From positions 930,001-994,000 of the forward strand of contig NC_014550.1 in NCBI RefSeq assembly GCF_000197735.1: a stretch of 64,000 nt of DNA, given 5' to 3'. This document shows, piece after piece, positions 25,505 through 34,788 of this stretch. A model generated the notes under the pieces. The model made no database searches and was not told where the DNA came from. It worked only from the letters and a program-made list of their open reading frames with translations. This DNA is from Glutamicibacter arilaitensis Re117. Lineage in GTDB: Bacteria > Actinomycetota > Actinomycetes > Actinomycetales > Micrococcaceae. Position 1 is the stretch's first letter; every line of letters starts with the position of its first letter. The translations under genes and the position numbers were made by a program.

Positions 25505-27172
25505 CTATCTGACTAACGCGCGCTTGAGGGTATCCAGCCCCACCGAACCGAGCTTCAACGCGGCGGTGTGGAAGTCCTTCAGCGAGAAGTTCTCGCCCTT
25601 GGCTGCTGCCAGGTCATCGCGGATCTGCTCCCAGAGGCGCTGGCCGATCTTGTAGGACGGAGCCTGGCCAGGCCATCCGAGATAACGGTTGAACTCGAAA
25701 TCCAACTGTCCCTTGGACATGTCCAGATTCTTTTCCAAGAACTCGTAACCGTTCTCGGCATTCCACGTACCGGTGCCCCACTGCTCGGGAACTTCCAGCC
25801 CCAGATGGACTCCGATGTCGAAGACCACGCGGGCGGCGCGAATGCGCTGGGCATCAAGCATGCCCATGTAATCTCCCGGGTCATCGAGATAACCCAGCTG
25901 GTGCATGAGTCGTTCCGAATAGAGCGCCCAGCCTTCGCCGTGGCCGGAAACCCAGCACATCAGGCGACGCCAGCTGTTGAGCGTAGCGGCTTGCATTTGC
26001 GCAGTACCGATCTGCAGGTGGTGTCCTGGAACGCCTTCGTGGTAGACCGTGGTCAGCTCTGCCCAAGTGGTGAACTCATCCTCGCCAGGGGGAACGGACC
26101 ACCACATGCGGCCCGGACGGCTGAAGTCCTCGGACGGGCCGGTGTAGTACACCCCGCCGTCCTGGGTCGGCGCGATCATGCATTCGATGCGGTCCATCGG
26201 CGCAGGGATCTCGAAATGCGTTCTGGACAGCTCACTTATCGCCTGGTCGGCTTTGCCCTGCATCCATTCGCGCAGCGAATCGGTGCCTGACAGCTTGCGT
26301 GCTGGATCCTCATTGAGCAGCTTCTTGGCTTCCTCAATCGTGGAACCAGGCTTGATCTGCTGGGCTACCCGCTGCTGTTCTTCAATGATGGCATCGAGTT
26401 CTGCAACACCCCAAGCGTAGGTCTCTTCCAAATCCACGGCGGCGCCTAGGAAACGACGGGACATCAAGGAATAGTACTCGCGGCCCACGGCATCTTCCTG
26501 CGGTGCTTGGGCGAGCAGCTCGTCTTCCAGGAACGAGGCGAGCTGGCGGTACGCCTGCTTGGCTGCCGCTGCTCCGGTTTCCAACTGCTCTTGCAGTCCG
26601 GAATCCACCGTGCTCCCGGATGCTGCCAGCTGGTCGAAGAAGCCGCCATCCTTGGCGTAATCAGTAGTTTGGGTGATCACGATGGACACCTGGCGCCGGG
26701 CTGCAATCAATCCGTTCGAAGCCGAATCGCGCAAGGAGGCGATGTAGCCCTCGATGGCAGCAGGAATGTTGGCCATTCGCTGGGCAATGAAGGCAAAGTC
26801 TTCAGATGACTCCTGTGGCATCAGATCAAGCATTGCGCGAATATCCTGAGCCGGGCTGGCAATGTTGTTCAGCTCGGTGCGTCCGGTGAACAGGATTTCC
26901 AATTCGAGGCTCAAGCGCTCGGTCATGGCGTCAAGAGAAACCTCATCAATGGCATCCACTGGCGTGGCATTGGCCAAGGAACCCAAGGTTTCACGCAGCA
27001 AGTTGATCTGCATAGTGGTGGCAGCGGGGGAGTAGTCGCTGTAAGTGGTTTCGTAACCTGGCATGCCCAAGCTGACGCCCAGCTCGGGGGTCAGTTCCAG
27101 GGATTTGGCGAAGAAGGTCTCGGCAATCTGGTCAATTGCCGATGGCTCGCGGTGCGGTGCAGAGGATGTCAT
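25505..27172 (-). CDS. DUF885 family protein (putative metallopeptidase-like)
   Basis: A 555-residue cytoplasmic protein (no signal peptide). DUF885 members carry an HExxH-like zinc site in the context VYHEGVPGHHLQ, present here near residue 378, followed by GEGWALYSERLM, the conserved downstream segment expected to supply the third ligand. TELTPELGVSLGM near the N-terminus and YLGWPGQAPSYKIGQ near the C-terminus also match the family. The fold suggests a zinc carboxypeptidase-like enzyme; the substrate is not known. Monocistronic, with a shared terminator downstream. Confidence 0.88.
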   Translation of the reverse strand: MTSSAPHREPSAIDQIAETFFAKSLELTPELGVSLGMPGYETTYSDYSPAATTMQINLLRETLGSLANATPVDAIDEVSLDAMTERLSLELEILFTGRTELNNIASPAQDIRAMLDLMPQESSEDFAFIAQRMANIPAAIEGYIASLRDSASNGLIAARRQVSIVITQTTDYAKDGGFFDQLAASGSTVDSGLQEQLETGAAAAKQAYRQLASFLEDELLAQAPQEDAVGREYYSLMSRRFLGAAVDLEETYAWGVAELDAIIEEQQRVAQQIKPGSTIEEAKKLLNEDPARKLSGTDSLREWMQGKADQAISELSRTHFEIPAPMDRIECMIAPTQDGGVYYTGPSEDFSRPGRMWWSVPPGEDEFTTWAELTTVYHEGVPGHHLQIGTAQMQAATLNSWRRLMCWVSGHGEGWALYSERLMHQLGYLDDPGDYMGMLDAQRIRAARVVFDIGVHLGLEVPEQWGTGTWNAENGYEFLEKNLDMSKGQLDFEFNRYLGWPGQAPSYKIGQRLWEQIRDDLAAAKGENFSLKDFHTAALKLGSVGLDTLKRALVR

Positions 27173-27521
27173 GTAGCTAACAGTAGTTGATGTGAAAGAT
27201 TTGTTGAAGACTTCGATACCGGTTCGTTATCAACTACTTCTCGCGAGGCCAGCCCGGGGCGCAAAGGCGATGCGCACGGAGAATTTGTGTGGCGCATCGA
27301 GCCACGGGTCATACCCCGTGGGCTACAGGCCGTGCGGGGTCTGGTAAAGGCCGAAGGAGCTGTATTGCGTCGGAGAAGTGCCTAGTCATTACCCATGGGG
27401 AGAAGTCTCCATGGCACAGGTTTTGTCAGTTCGTTAGAATTGGAAGGCGTTGGGTCCGAAAATGGGGAAATTGATCGGCTCGACGCGCACTCGTACTATC
27501 AAACCAAGGACTGACCTTTAG
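27173..27521. other. Intergenic region upstream of the surface-protein operon
   Basis: 349 bases without a supportable gene. It holds the promoter at 27471 and two short dyads: CCACGGG/CCCGTGG at 27302-27320 and an imperfect CCATGGGGAG/CTCCATGG at 27393-27414. No known riboswitch pattern is recognised. Confidence 0.5.
27471..27499 (+). promoter_or_regulatory. Promoter of the FN3/MoxR/kinase operon
   Basis: TTGATC (27471-27476) and TACTAT (27494-27499) are separated by exactly 17 nt, a good fit to primary-sigma promoters. Transcription would start near 27506, leaving a leader of only about 16 nt with AAGGA 11 nt before the ATG. Confidence 0.6.
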
Positions 27522-30500
27522 ATGGCCAAAGCCGCTTCGACCGGATGGACTGGACTGCTTAAAAGCACCGGGTTCAAGGTGACTGCAATTCCTGTGGTGG
27601 CAGCACTTGCTGTCACCGGTGCCATCATTTACCCGGGATTCGAAACTGCTGACGTCGAGCTGAACGATGGTGGCGTTTGGGTAGTAAACCAGTCTGAAGG
27701 AAAAATCGGTCACGTCAATTACCAGTCGCGCACTATTGACGGCGGCGTTGCCACTCCGCTGGCCAACTATGACCTGGTGCAGCATGAAGAAAACGTACTG
27801 GTCCGCAACCTCGAGCAAGCGTCGCTGACCACGATTGACCCCTCGATGGTGCAGTTCGCCGGGGACAACAACTTGCCAGCGAACTCGTCCTTCTCCTTCG
27901 GTGCAGCTGTTGTGGCTGTCACCGACGCAGAACACGGTACGGTGCACGCCAGCAACCTCGATCAAATTGCCGACTTCAAAGGTGAAGGCGCCGAACCGCT
28001 GATCGAATCCAAGGGTGAAGTTGCCGCCGTGGTTGGCGCTGACGACAGCATCTGGGCCGCAGATATGGCCGCCGGAACACTCTCCAACTTCGCTTTGGAT
28101 GATGATGGCGCAGCAGAACTGACTCTGGAAATTGAAGTACCTGAACTTGTTGGCATGAAAGAGCCGCAGCTTTCGGCAGTGGGCACCATCGGTGTGGTCT
28201 TTGATGCCTCAAGTGGTGAGCTGATCACTTCCGAAGGCGATTCGGCAAGCATTGAAAACCCGGCCAACGCCAAGATCCAGTCCCCGGGCCCGGAAACTCA
28301 AAAAGTTGCTATTGCGCTGGATCAGTCGCTGGCAACGGTCAGCCTGTCCGGCAAGGATATTAATTACGAACAGCTGGAAACCGCTGGCACCCCAATCCAG
28401 CCGGTACGCGTAGGCAGCTGCACCTATGCAGCCTGGCAGACCAGTGGCGAGTACCTGCGCTTCTGCGATGACCCCGGCAATAACCAAAGCACCAAGATCC
28501 CAGAGATGTCAGAAGGGGCAGAACTTGCCTTCCGGGTTAATCGAGACGTAGTCGTGCTCAACGATGTGCATTCGGGCCAGGTCTGGCTGGCCAATGAAGG
28601 CATGGAGATCGTGAGCAACTGGAGCGATCTGGAACCGCCGGCGGGCGAGGGTGAAGCAAAGGAAGAAGAAACCAAGGAAATCACCGACGCCATCGAGCTG
28701 CCTAACCGCACCGAGGAGAACAAGAAGCCGATCGCTGAAGACGACACCTACTCGGTACGTCCCGGACGCACCACTTTGTTGCCGGTGCTCTATAACGATG
28801 TGGATCCAGACGGAGATCTGCTCACTGCCAAGCTGGAAGGCGCGGAACCTTCCATAGGCACAGTGCAACCGGTCCATGACGACACCGGATTCCAGATTGT
28901 GGTTCCCGAAGACGCCAAGGGCGGCGCGAGCTTTGTCTACACCACCAAGGACGGACGTGGGGGACAGGACACCGCCTCCGTCAAGCTGAACGTTGTCGAC
29001 GAAAAGACCAACAAGGCCCCAGAGCAGCAGCGCACCACCGTGCTTCGTGTCCAGCAAGGCGAATCGGTAAGCCAGAACCTGCTCACCGACTGGACCGATG
29101 CCGAAGGCGATGACCTGCGTCTGCTTGGCGGGACCTCCGAAGGCGATGATGTGATCCGCGTGCAGCCCGATGGCACCTTGACTTTCCAAGACGACGGAAA
29201 GAAATTGGGCCAGAAAGAATTGGCCATCCAGGTTTCCGACGGCCAAGAAGGCACCAAAGGACGAGTCCTGGTTGAGGTCCTGGCCGACACCACCGTCAAG
29301 CCAGTCACCGCCGCTGATCACGTGGTAGCCAATATCAATGAATCCGTGAGCTTCTCCCCGCTGGAAAATGACACGGATCCCACCGGTGACGGGCTGCGTC
29401 TTGCCGGAGTCGATGATGTTCCCGGTCTGGAATTGAAGACCAACGCACAGACCGGTACCGTGACCGCCCGCGCTGAACGCGCGGGAACCTACTACGTCGA
29501 ATACATGGCCACCAATGGTCCGGCCAGCGCCCCGGGCCTAGCCCGCATTGACATCAAGAAAACGGAAGAAAAAGCCGAAGATCCCATCGCAGTCCGCGAC
29601 GTAGCGCTATTGCCTGCCGGCCAGGATGTACTGGTCAACGTGCTGGGCAACGATACCGACCCGGCCGGTGGGGTACTGGTGGTCACCGGCGTGCAAAGCG
29701 CCAGCGACAAGCCGTTCACCACCTCGGTAGAACGCAATACCTTTGTGCGCGTCACCGACGTGCGCGGACTGACCGACCCGACCACCATCAGCTACACGGT
29801 CTCCAACGGCAGCCGTGAAGCAACCGGTTCCATTCGCGTCATTCCGATTCCGGCACCGCCACGCATGGACCCGCCGCAAGCCAACCCGGATACCGTGACC
29901 GTGCGCGAAAACGACGTAGCCACCGTTAAGGTCCTGGAAAACGACATCCACCCCAACGGTGCCGAACTGATTCTGCGTCCAGAGCTGGAAGAAGCAGATG
30001 ACCTGGGTGAAGGATCCTTGATCTCGGTTGCTGATGAAACCATTCGTTTCCGCGCCGGAGACTTCGGAGGCAAGGCCAAGCAGGTCTCCGCGGTGTACAC
30101 CGTGGCAGGACCGGACGGCCAGGAAACCAGTGCCAGCATCACCTTCAACGTCCAGCCAGAGGCAGAAGCCAACGACCTGGAAAAGAACAGCCCACCGAAT
30201 CCAGAACCAGTCACCGGACGCGTCTTCGCCGGATCCAGCACCAACGTGCTGATTCCCATCGATGCCATCGACCCTGACGGCGACTCGGTGTCCCTGGTCC
30301 AATTCGGAGATTCACCCCGCATGGGCACAGCGAAGATCAGTGGTGCTTCCATCGACTACACCGCGAATGCCGATGCCTCGGGCACCGATGAATTCAGCTA
30401 CGTCGTAGAAGACCGCTTGGGCGCGCGAGCAACCGGCACCATCAAGATCGGTGTGGCACCGCTTGCCGAGTCCAATAACTCGCCAGTCGCAGTTAATGAC

Positions 30501-33500
30501 TTCCTGACCGTGCGTCCCAACCGTCCGGTAGCCGTAGATGTGATGGACAATGACACCGACCCAGATGGCGACCCCATTGCACTGATGAGTGAAGTTTCCA
30601 CCGAATCCAGTGCAGATGTGGAAGTTGTCGACGGCAGGGTTACGCTGACCTCGCCGCCAGAAGACGGCAACATTTCGGTGCGCTACATGATCTCTGATGG
30701 CCGTGGCGGCACCGCCGCGGGCACGCTGAGCATCAAATCTGATCCTGAGGCCCAGTTGCTGGCCCCAATCGCCCGCGATGACCGCGTTTCCTTGGAAGAA
30801 ATCATTGGCGATGAGCAGGTCAACGTAGACATCCTGCGCAATGATGAAGACCCTGATGGCAGCACCAGCGAACTGGAAATCACCCTGCCGGATAATCCGC
30901 AGACCGCGCAAGTCTCCGAAGATGGCCTGGCGATCACTGCCACTGAAGACGCGCAGATCATTGCCTACACCCTGACCGACCCCGACGAATTGACCTCGAC
31001 AGCTTTCGTGCACGTGCCGGGAACGGCCGGGGCACGGCCAATCCTGCGCAGCGGATTGAACCTGCAGGTTGAAGCCGGGCAGGAGCTGCCGCTGGATCTG
31101 AACGATCTGGTGCTGGTGCGCGAAGGCCACAGCCCGCGTTTGACCACCGAAGAATCGGTGAGCTCCATGCCGCAAAACGACGGTGAACTGGTCAAGTCCG
31201 CGACCGAGCTTTCCTTCAAGGCGCCGATTGATTTCGACGGCTCGGCTACCGTGAGCTTTGAAGTGACCGATGGCACCGGCCCCGACGACGACAAGGGATT
31301 GAAATCCAAGCTGACCCTGCCAATCAATGTCACCCCGGCTCCGCGCAGCCAGGAGACTGAGGACCGCCAGAACCAGAACGAGGAAGGCCAGCCTGAGGAA
31401 GAAGAGGAAGAAGAACAGGAAGAAGAAGAGGAAGAGCAGCCAGAGGAAGAGAACTTCGCTCCGACCCTGCAAGCGAATTCCTTGGCTGTAGGCCAGGGCG
31501 AGGAACCAGCGTTCCTCGACCTGCGGATGGCGGCCAATGATGCCAATGAGGAAGACGTGCAGAATCTTGAATTCGCCATCGCCTCCGTGGACATCCAAGG
31601 CGTGCAAGCCGAACTGGTTGAAGGCCACAGCCTGAAAGTCAGCGCCGAAGCCTCCACGCCGAAGGGCACCACCGGAACCGTGACCGTCACCGTGAGCGAC
31701 GGAGTCAACCCGCCGGTTCCAGCAGCCATGAACATCACCGTGACCGGATCGGTCCGCGAGCTGCCTGTGGCCGTCGCCGATAACGTCGCCGATGCCGCCC
31801 AGGGCAAGACCGAAGTTGTCGACGTGTTGGCCAATGACCACAACCCTTACGCCGATGAAGGTCCGCTGCGCCTGATCAACGCCCGCGCAATGGAAAACAC
31901 CGGTGAGGTGAAGAAGACCGGCGATAAGATCGCGATTACCCCGAATGATGATTTCGTGGGCACCATGCGGGTGGAATACACCATTGGAGATGTCACCGAA
32001 GACGTGGCACGCAATGTCATCGGTACGGTAACGCTGAACGTGAAGGGCGCACCTCGAGCCCCGGGCTTGCCACGCGTGCAGTCCACCGGGGACCAGAAAG
32101 TGGTCCTGCAATGGGATCCGCCAGCCAATAACGGCTCCAGCATTACCCACTACACGGTGAGCGGCGGCGGGCACACCCAGCAGTGCGCCACCACGACTTG
32201 CACCATCACGCCGCTGACCAATGACACCGTGTACAACTTCACGGTGACAGCGACCAACGAGATCGGTGAATCGCCAGCTTCGGCGCAGTCAGCTGATGCC
32301 CGGCCAGATGTGGAACCGGAACAGCCAGCGGCCCCGACGGGCACCGATGGAGACCAGCAGGCGGCCTTCAAATGGACCGCCCCGGTCAGCCGCGGTTCGG
32401 CCATCCAGAGCTACACCCTGGAAATCTCCCCGGCTCCGGCCAACGGCGTCACCCAGATTACCGGCATCACCGGCACTTCCTACACCTGGAAGGGCCTGAA
32501 AAATGGTACCGACTACCAGGTGCGCGTACGCGCGGTGAATAAGGCGTCCAAGCCGTCGGCCTACAGCGCCTACTCGGCTGCGGTAACCCCGGCCGGCAAG
32601 CCCTTCAAGCCTTCGGCCCCGACGGCAGTGCGCAAGGAATCAGCGGTGGATGGCGGCGTAGTCAACGTCGCGTGGAACGCCCCGGGCACCAATGGTGCAC
32701 CTATTACCGGCTACACCCTGCGCGTATTCAAATCAGGAACTCTGGAAAAAACCATCGGTTCAATTCCGGCTAACCAGACCAGCCAGTCGGTGACCGGCCT
32801 GAGCACGTCGGGTTCCTATACCTTCAGCATTGCAGCCAGCAACCGCAAGGGCCGCTCGGAACAGAGCTCCAAGTCAGTGGCCGTGACCCCGTATGGGCGT
32901 CCGAAGGCAGTTTCCAGCGTGAGTGCCACAGCCACCGGTGCCAACCGCATGGTGAAGCTGAATTTCGAGGCTCCAACGGCCAATGGCTCGAAAATTACCG
33001 GATACCAGTATTCCACCGATGGGGGCGGATGGAACTCCTTCGGCGGGCCCGGAGCGGTAATCGACACCGGTTCCAACGGCACCGCGCACACCTGGCGGGT
33101 GCGTGCGCTGAACGCTGCCGGGGCAGGTACTGCCAGCCCTGCCAGCAACAAGACCAGTGCCTACGGTCCGCTGCGCGATAATGCGAAGATCTCCTCTTCG
33201 CATGGCAAGGACTGGATTGCCTTCAGCTGGAACCAGAACGCTGGTGAATCCAACGGGCGCACCGTGACTCAAACGGTGAAAATCGGCGGATCAAAGACCA
33301 AGAATGATGGATCCGAGAAGGTGACTGGTCTGGGCTACTCCACCAGCCGAACCATCAAGATCGTGGCTACTGATACGGAGGGCCAGAGCAAGTCCTGGTC
33401 CAAGACCGATAAGACCGATCCGAAGCCAGCACGTTCGGTGATCCTGAGCAAGGGGCCGCTGTACAACGGCTATTCGAATTCCACCTGCCCGCCGAACTGC

Positions 33501-33725
33501 TACAAGTACCATGTGGAACTCTACGACTTCACCCCTGGCACGTACACCTATCTGGCAACCTGCCATCATTCCGGTGGCCAGTTCTCCCAGGACCATTACC
33601 TGAGCTTCACCATCAACGGCCAGGGCCGGGCCTCGAAGGACCTGCCATGCGTTGTGGAACCTGGGTACGCGGAACCGTACTTCGCAAGAATCGACGGCAC
33701 CGAATCCAACCGGACCACCTTCTAA
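27522..33725 (+). CDS. Giant Ig-like/FN3 surface protein, first gene of a PFNA-type operon
   Basis: 2067 residues with one N-terminal membrane anchor or signal (TAIPVVAALAVTGAIIYPGF, about 20-40). Residues 45-370 read like beta-propeller or WD-style repeats (GGVWVVNQSEGKIGHVN, VVVLNDVHSGQVWLANEG). From about 400 to 1280 come repeated cadherin/Big-type units of about 95 residues, each with an NDxDPxGD motif (YNDVDPDGDLL, ENDTDPTGDGL, GNDTDPAGGVL, DNDTDPDGDPI). A Glu-rich linker (1284-1310) leads to further Ig-like units, then four to five FN3 domains (about 1507-1975) and a Cys-containing C-terminal domain with no sortase signal. It is the FN3 component of the PFNA cluster; bifidobacterial FN3 binds a host cytokine in vitro, but that says nothing definite for this organism. 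Likely an envelope-anchored adhesin or sensor handled by the MoxR-DUF58 pair downstream. Confidence 0.88.
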   Translation: MAKAASTGWTGLLKSTGFKVTAIPVVAALAVTGAIIYPGFETADVELNDGGVWVVNQSEGKIGHVNYQSRTIDGGVATPLANYDLVQHEENVLVRNLEQASLTTIDPSMVQFAGDNNLPANSSFSFGAAVVAVTDAEHGTVHASNLDQIADFKGEGAEPLIESKGEVAAVVGADDSIWAADMAAGTLSNFALDDDGAAELTLEIEVPELVGMKEPQLSAVGTIGVVFDASSGELITSEGDSASIENPANAKIQSPGPETQKVAIALDQSLATVSLSGKDINYEQLETAGTPIQPVRVGSCTYAAWQTSGEYLRFCDDPGNNQSTKIPEMSEGAELAFRVNRDVVVLNDVHSGQVWLANEGMEIVSNWSDLEPPAGEGEAKEEETKEITDAIELPNRTEENKKPIAEDDTYSVRPGRTTLLPVLYNDVDPDGDLLTAKLEGAEPSIGTVQPVHDDTGFQIVVPEDAKGGASFVYTTKDGRGGQDTASVKLNVVDEKTNKAPEQQRTTVLRVQQGESVSQNLLTDWTDAEGDDLRLLGGTSEGDDVIRVQPDGTLTFQDDGKKLGQKELAIQVSDGQEGTKGRVLVEVLADTTVKPVTAADHVVANINESVSFSPLENDTDPTGDGLRLAGVDDVPGLELKTNAQTGTVTARAERAGTYYVEYMATNGPASAPGLARIDIKKTEEKAEDPIAVRDVALLPAGQDVLVNVLGNDTDPAGGVLVVTGVQSASDKPFTTSVERNTFVRVTDVRGLTDPTTISYTVSNGSREATGSIRVIPIPAPPRMDPPQANPDTVTVRENDVATVKVLENDIHPNGAELILRPELEEADDLGEGSLISVADETIRFRAGDFGGKAKQVSAVYTVAGPDGQETSASITFNVQPEAEANDLEKNSPPNPEPVTGRVFAGSSTNVLIPIDAIDPDGDSVSLVQFGDSPRMGTAKISGASIDYTANADASGTDEFSYVVEDRLGARATGTIKIGVAPLAESNNSPVAVNDFLTVRPNRPVAVDVMDNDTDPDGDPIALMSEVSTESSADVEVVDGRVTLTSPPEDGNISVRYMISDGRGGTAAGTLSIKSDPEAQLLAPIARDDRVSLEEIIGDEQVNVDILRNDEDPDGSTSELEITLPDNPQTAQVSEDGLAITATEDAQIIAYTLTDPDELTSTAFVHVPGTAGARPILRSGLNLQVEAGQELPLDLNDLVLVREGHSPRLTTEESVSSMPQNDGELVKSATELSFKAPIDFDGSATVSFEVTDGTGPDDDKGLKSKLTLPINVTPAPRSQETEDRQNQNEEGQPEEEEEEEQEEEEEEQPEEENFAPTLQANSLAVGQGEEPAFLDLRMAANDANEEDVQNLEFAIASVDIQGVQAELVEGHSLKVSAEASTPKGTTGTVTVTVSDGVNPPVPAAMNITVTGSVRELPVAVADNVADAAQGKTEVVDVLANDHNPYADEGPLRLINARAMENTGEVKKTGDKIAITPNDDFVGTMRVEYTIGDVTEDVARNVIGTVTLNVKGAPRAPGLPRVQSTGDQKVVLQWDPPANNGSSITHYTVSGGGHTQQCATTTCTITPLTNDTVYNFTVTATNEIGESPASAQSADARPDVEPEQPAAPTGTDGDQQAAFKWTAPVSRGSAIQSYTLEISPAPANGVTQITGITGTSYTWKGLKNGTDYQVRVRAVNKASKPSAYSAYSAAVTPAGKPFKPSAPTAVRKESAVDGGVVNVAWNAPGTNGAPITGYTLRVFKSGTLEKTIGSIPANQTSQSVTGLSTSGSYTFSIAASNRKGRSEQSSKSVAVTPYGRPKAVSSVSATATGANRMVKLNFEAPTANGSKITGYQYSTDGGGWNSFGGPGAVIDTGSNGTAHTWRVRALNAAGAGTASPASNKTSAYGPLRDNAKISSSHGKDWIAFSWNQNAGESNGRTVTQTVKIGGSKTKNDGSEKVTGLGYSTSRTIKIVATDTEGQSKSWSKTDKTDPKPARSVILSKGPLYNGYSNSTCPPNCYKYHVELYDFTPGTYTYLATCHHSGGQFSQDHYLSFTINGQGRASKDLPCVVEPGYAEPYFARIDGTESNRTTF

Positions 33726-33777
33726 CCACGCATTTTCCAAGCAATTGAGCAGTACGCATAGAAAGAACTTGACGCAC

Positions 33778-34788
33778 ATGACCATGAGCACCGAGCAGGC
33801 CACCTGGTTCTGCGATACCTTCGCCAAATTGGTGTCCAACGTCGGCCAGTCCGTGCTGGGCAAGGAACAGGCCATCAAGCTGGTGCTAGCGGCCATGCTC
33901 ACCGAGGGCCATGTGCTGCTGGAAGACGCCCCGGGCACCGGCAAGACCATGCTGGCCCGTTCGCTGGCTGCCACCGTGCAGGGAAGCAACTCGCGTATCC
34001 AGTTCACCCCGGATCTCTTGCCTTCTGACGTCACGGGCATCACCATCTATGACCAGCGCAGCGGGCAGTTCGACTTCCACCACGGACCGATTTTCGCCAA
34101 CCTCGTGCTGGCCGATGAAATCAACCGTGCGTCGCCAAAGACCCAGTCAGCCTTGCTGGAAGTCATGGAAGAAGGCCGGGTTACCGTCGATGGAACCACC
34201 TACCCGCAAGCCCGCCCGTTCATGGTCATCGCGACCCAGAACCCAATTGAGCAGGCCGGCACCTACCGGCTGCCAGAAGCACAGCTGGACCGCTTCCTGA
34301 TCAAGACCTCCATCGGCTACCCGGACCGCGAAGCGACCGTGGCCTTGCTCTCGGGCAGCGCCCAGCGAGATCGCTCGGCGGCACTGAAGCCGATCATCAC
34401 CACCGAAGCAGTGGTGGAAATGGCGCAGCTAGCCGCCACCGTGCACGTGGATACCGCCGTCCTGGAATACGTGGCAGCCCTGTGCGAAGCAACCCGCGAG
34501 GTTTCCGAAACCCGCCTGGGCGTCTCGGTGCGCGGAGCACTGGCAATGGTTCGTGCTGCGAAGGTATGGGCCGCCAGCCAGGGCCGCAACTATGTGCTGC
34601 CCGATGACATCAAGGAATTGGCTCCGCACATCTTCACCCACCGCCTGGTGCTGGACCCCGAAGCAGAATTCACCGGCACTACCGCCACCCAAGTAATCTC
34701 CTCGGTCCTGCGCAAGGTTCCTGCACCTACCCGCCGAGGTAGCGAAGAGTCCTCGCCAGTTGCTGGCAAGGACCAGGACGAGCGTTAA
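33778..34788 (+). CDS. MoxR-family AAA+ ATPase
   Basis: A 336-residue AAA+ ATPase, chaperone-like, often assembling or activating partner proteins with a DUF58/VWA module. Walker A is EDAPGTGKTML, Walker B is LVLADEINRASPKTQ, followed by ALLEVMEE and the sensor segment VIATQNPIEQAGTYRLPEAQ; the C-terminal lid has SVRGALAMVRAAKVWA. A longer reading upstream overlaps the FN3 gene and has no similarity, so I start at ATG 33778 (33784 is an alternative). Its stop overlaps the next start (TAATG). Confidence 0.93.
   Translation: MTMSTEQATWFCDTFAKLVSNVGQSVLGKEQAIKLVLAAMLTEGHVLLEDAPGTGKTMLARSLAATVQGSNSRIQFTPDLLPSDVTGITIYDQRSGQFDFHHGPIFANLVLADEINRASPKTQSALLEVMEEGRVTVDGTTYPQARPFMVIATQNPIEQAGTYRLPEAQLDRFLIKTSIGYPDREATVALLSGSAQRDRSAALKPIITTEAVVEMAQLAATVHVDTAVLEYVAALCEATREVSETRLGVSVRGALAMVRAAKVWAASQGRNYVLPDDIKELAPHIFTHRLVLDPEAEFTGTTATQVISSVLRKVPAPTRRGSEESSPVAGKDQDER

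Noticed and set aside
27302..27414. Riboswitch in the surface-protein leader
   Set aside because: The dyads are upstream of the predicted transcription start (about 27506), so they would not be in the mRNA.
30312..32174. 620-codon open frame antisense to the giant surface protein
   Set aside because: Shadow of a GC-rich gene: no ribosome site, no family motif, and the plus-strand gene has clear domain repeats over the same span.
33652..33777. Extended MoxR N-terminus
   Set aside because: Would overlap the FN3 gene by over 70 nt with no family similarity; the ATG at 33778 fits the family start.
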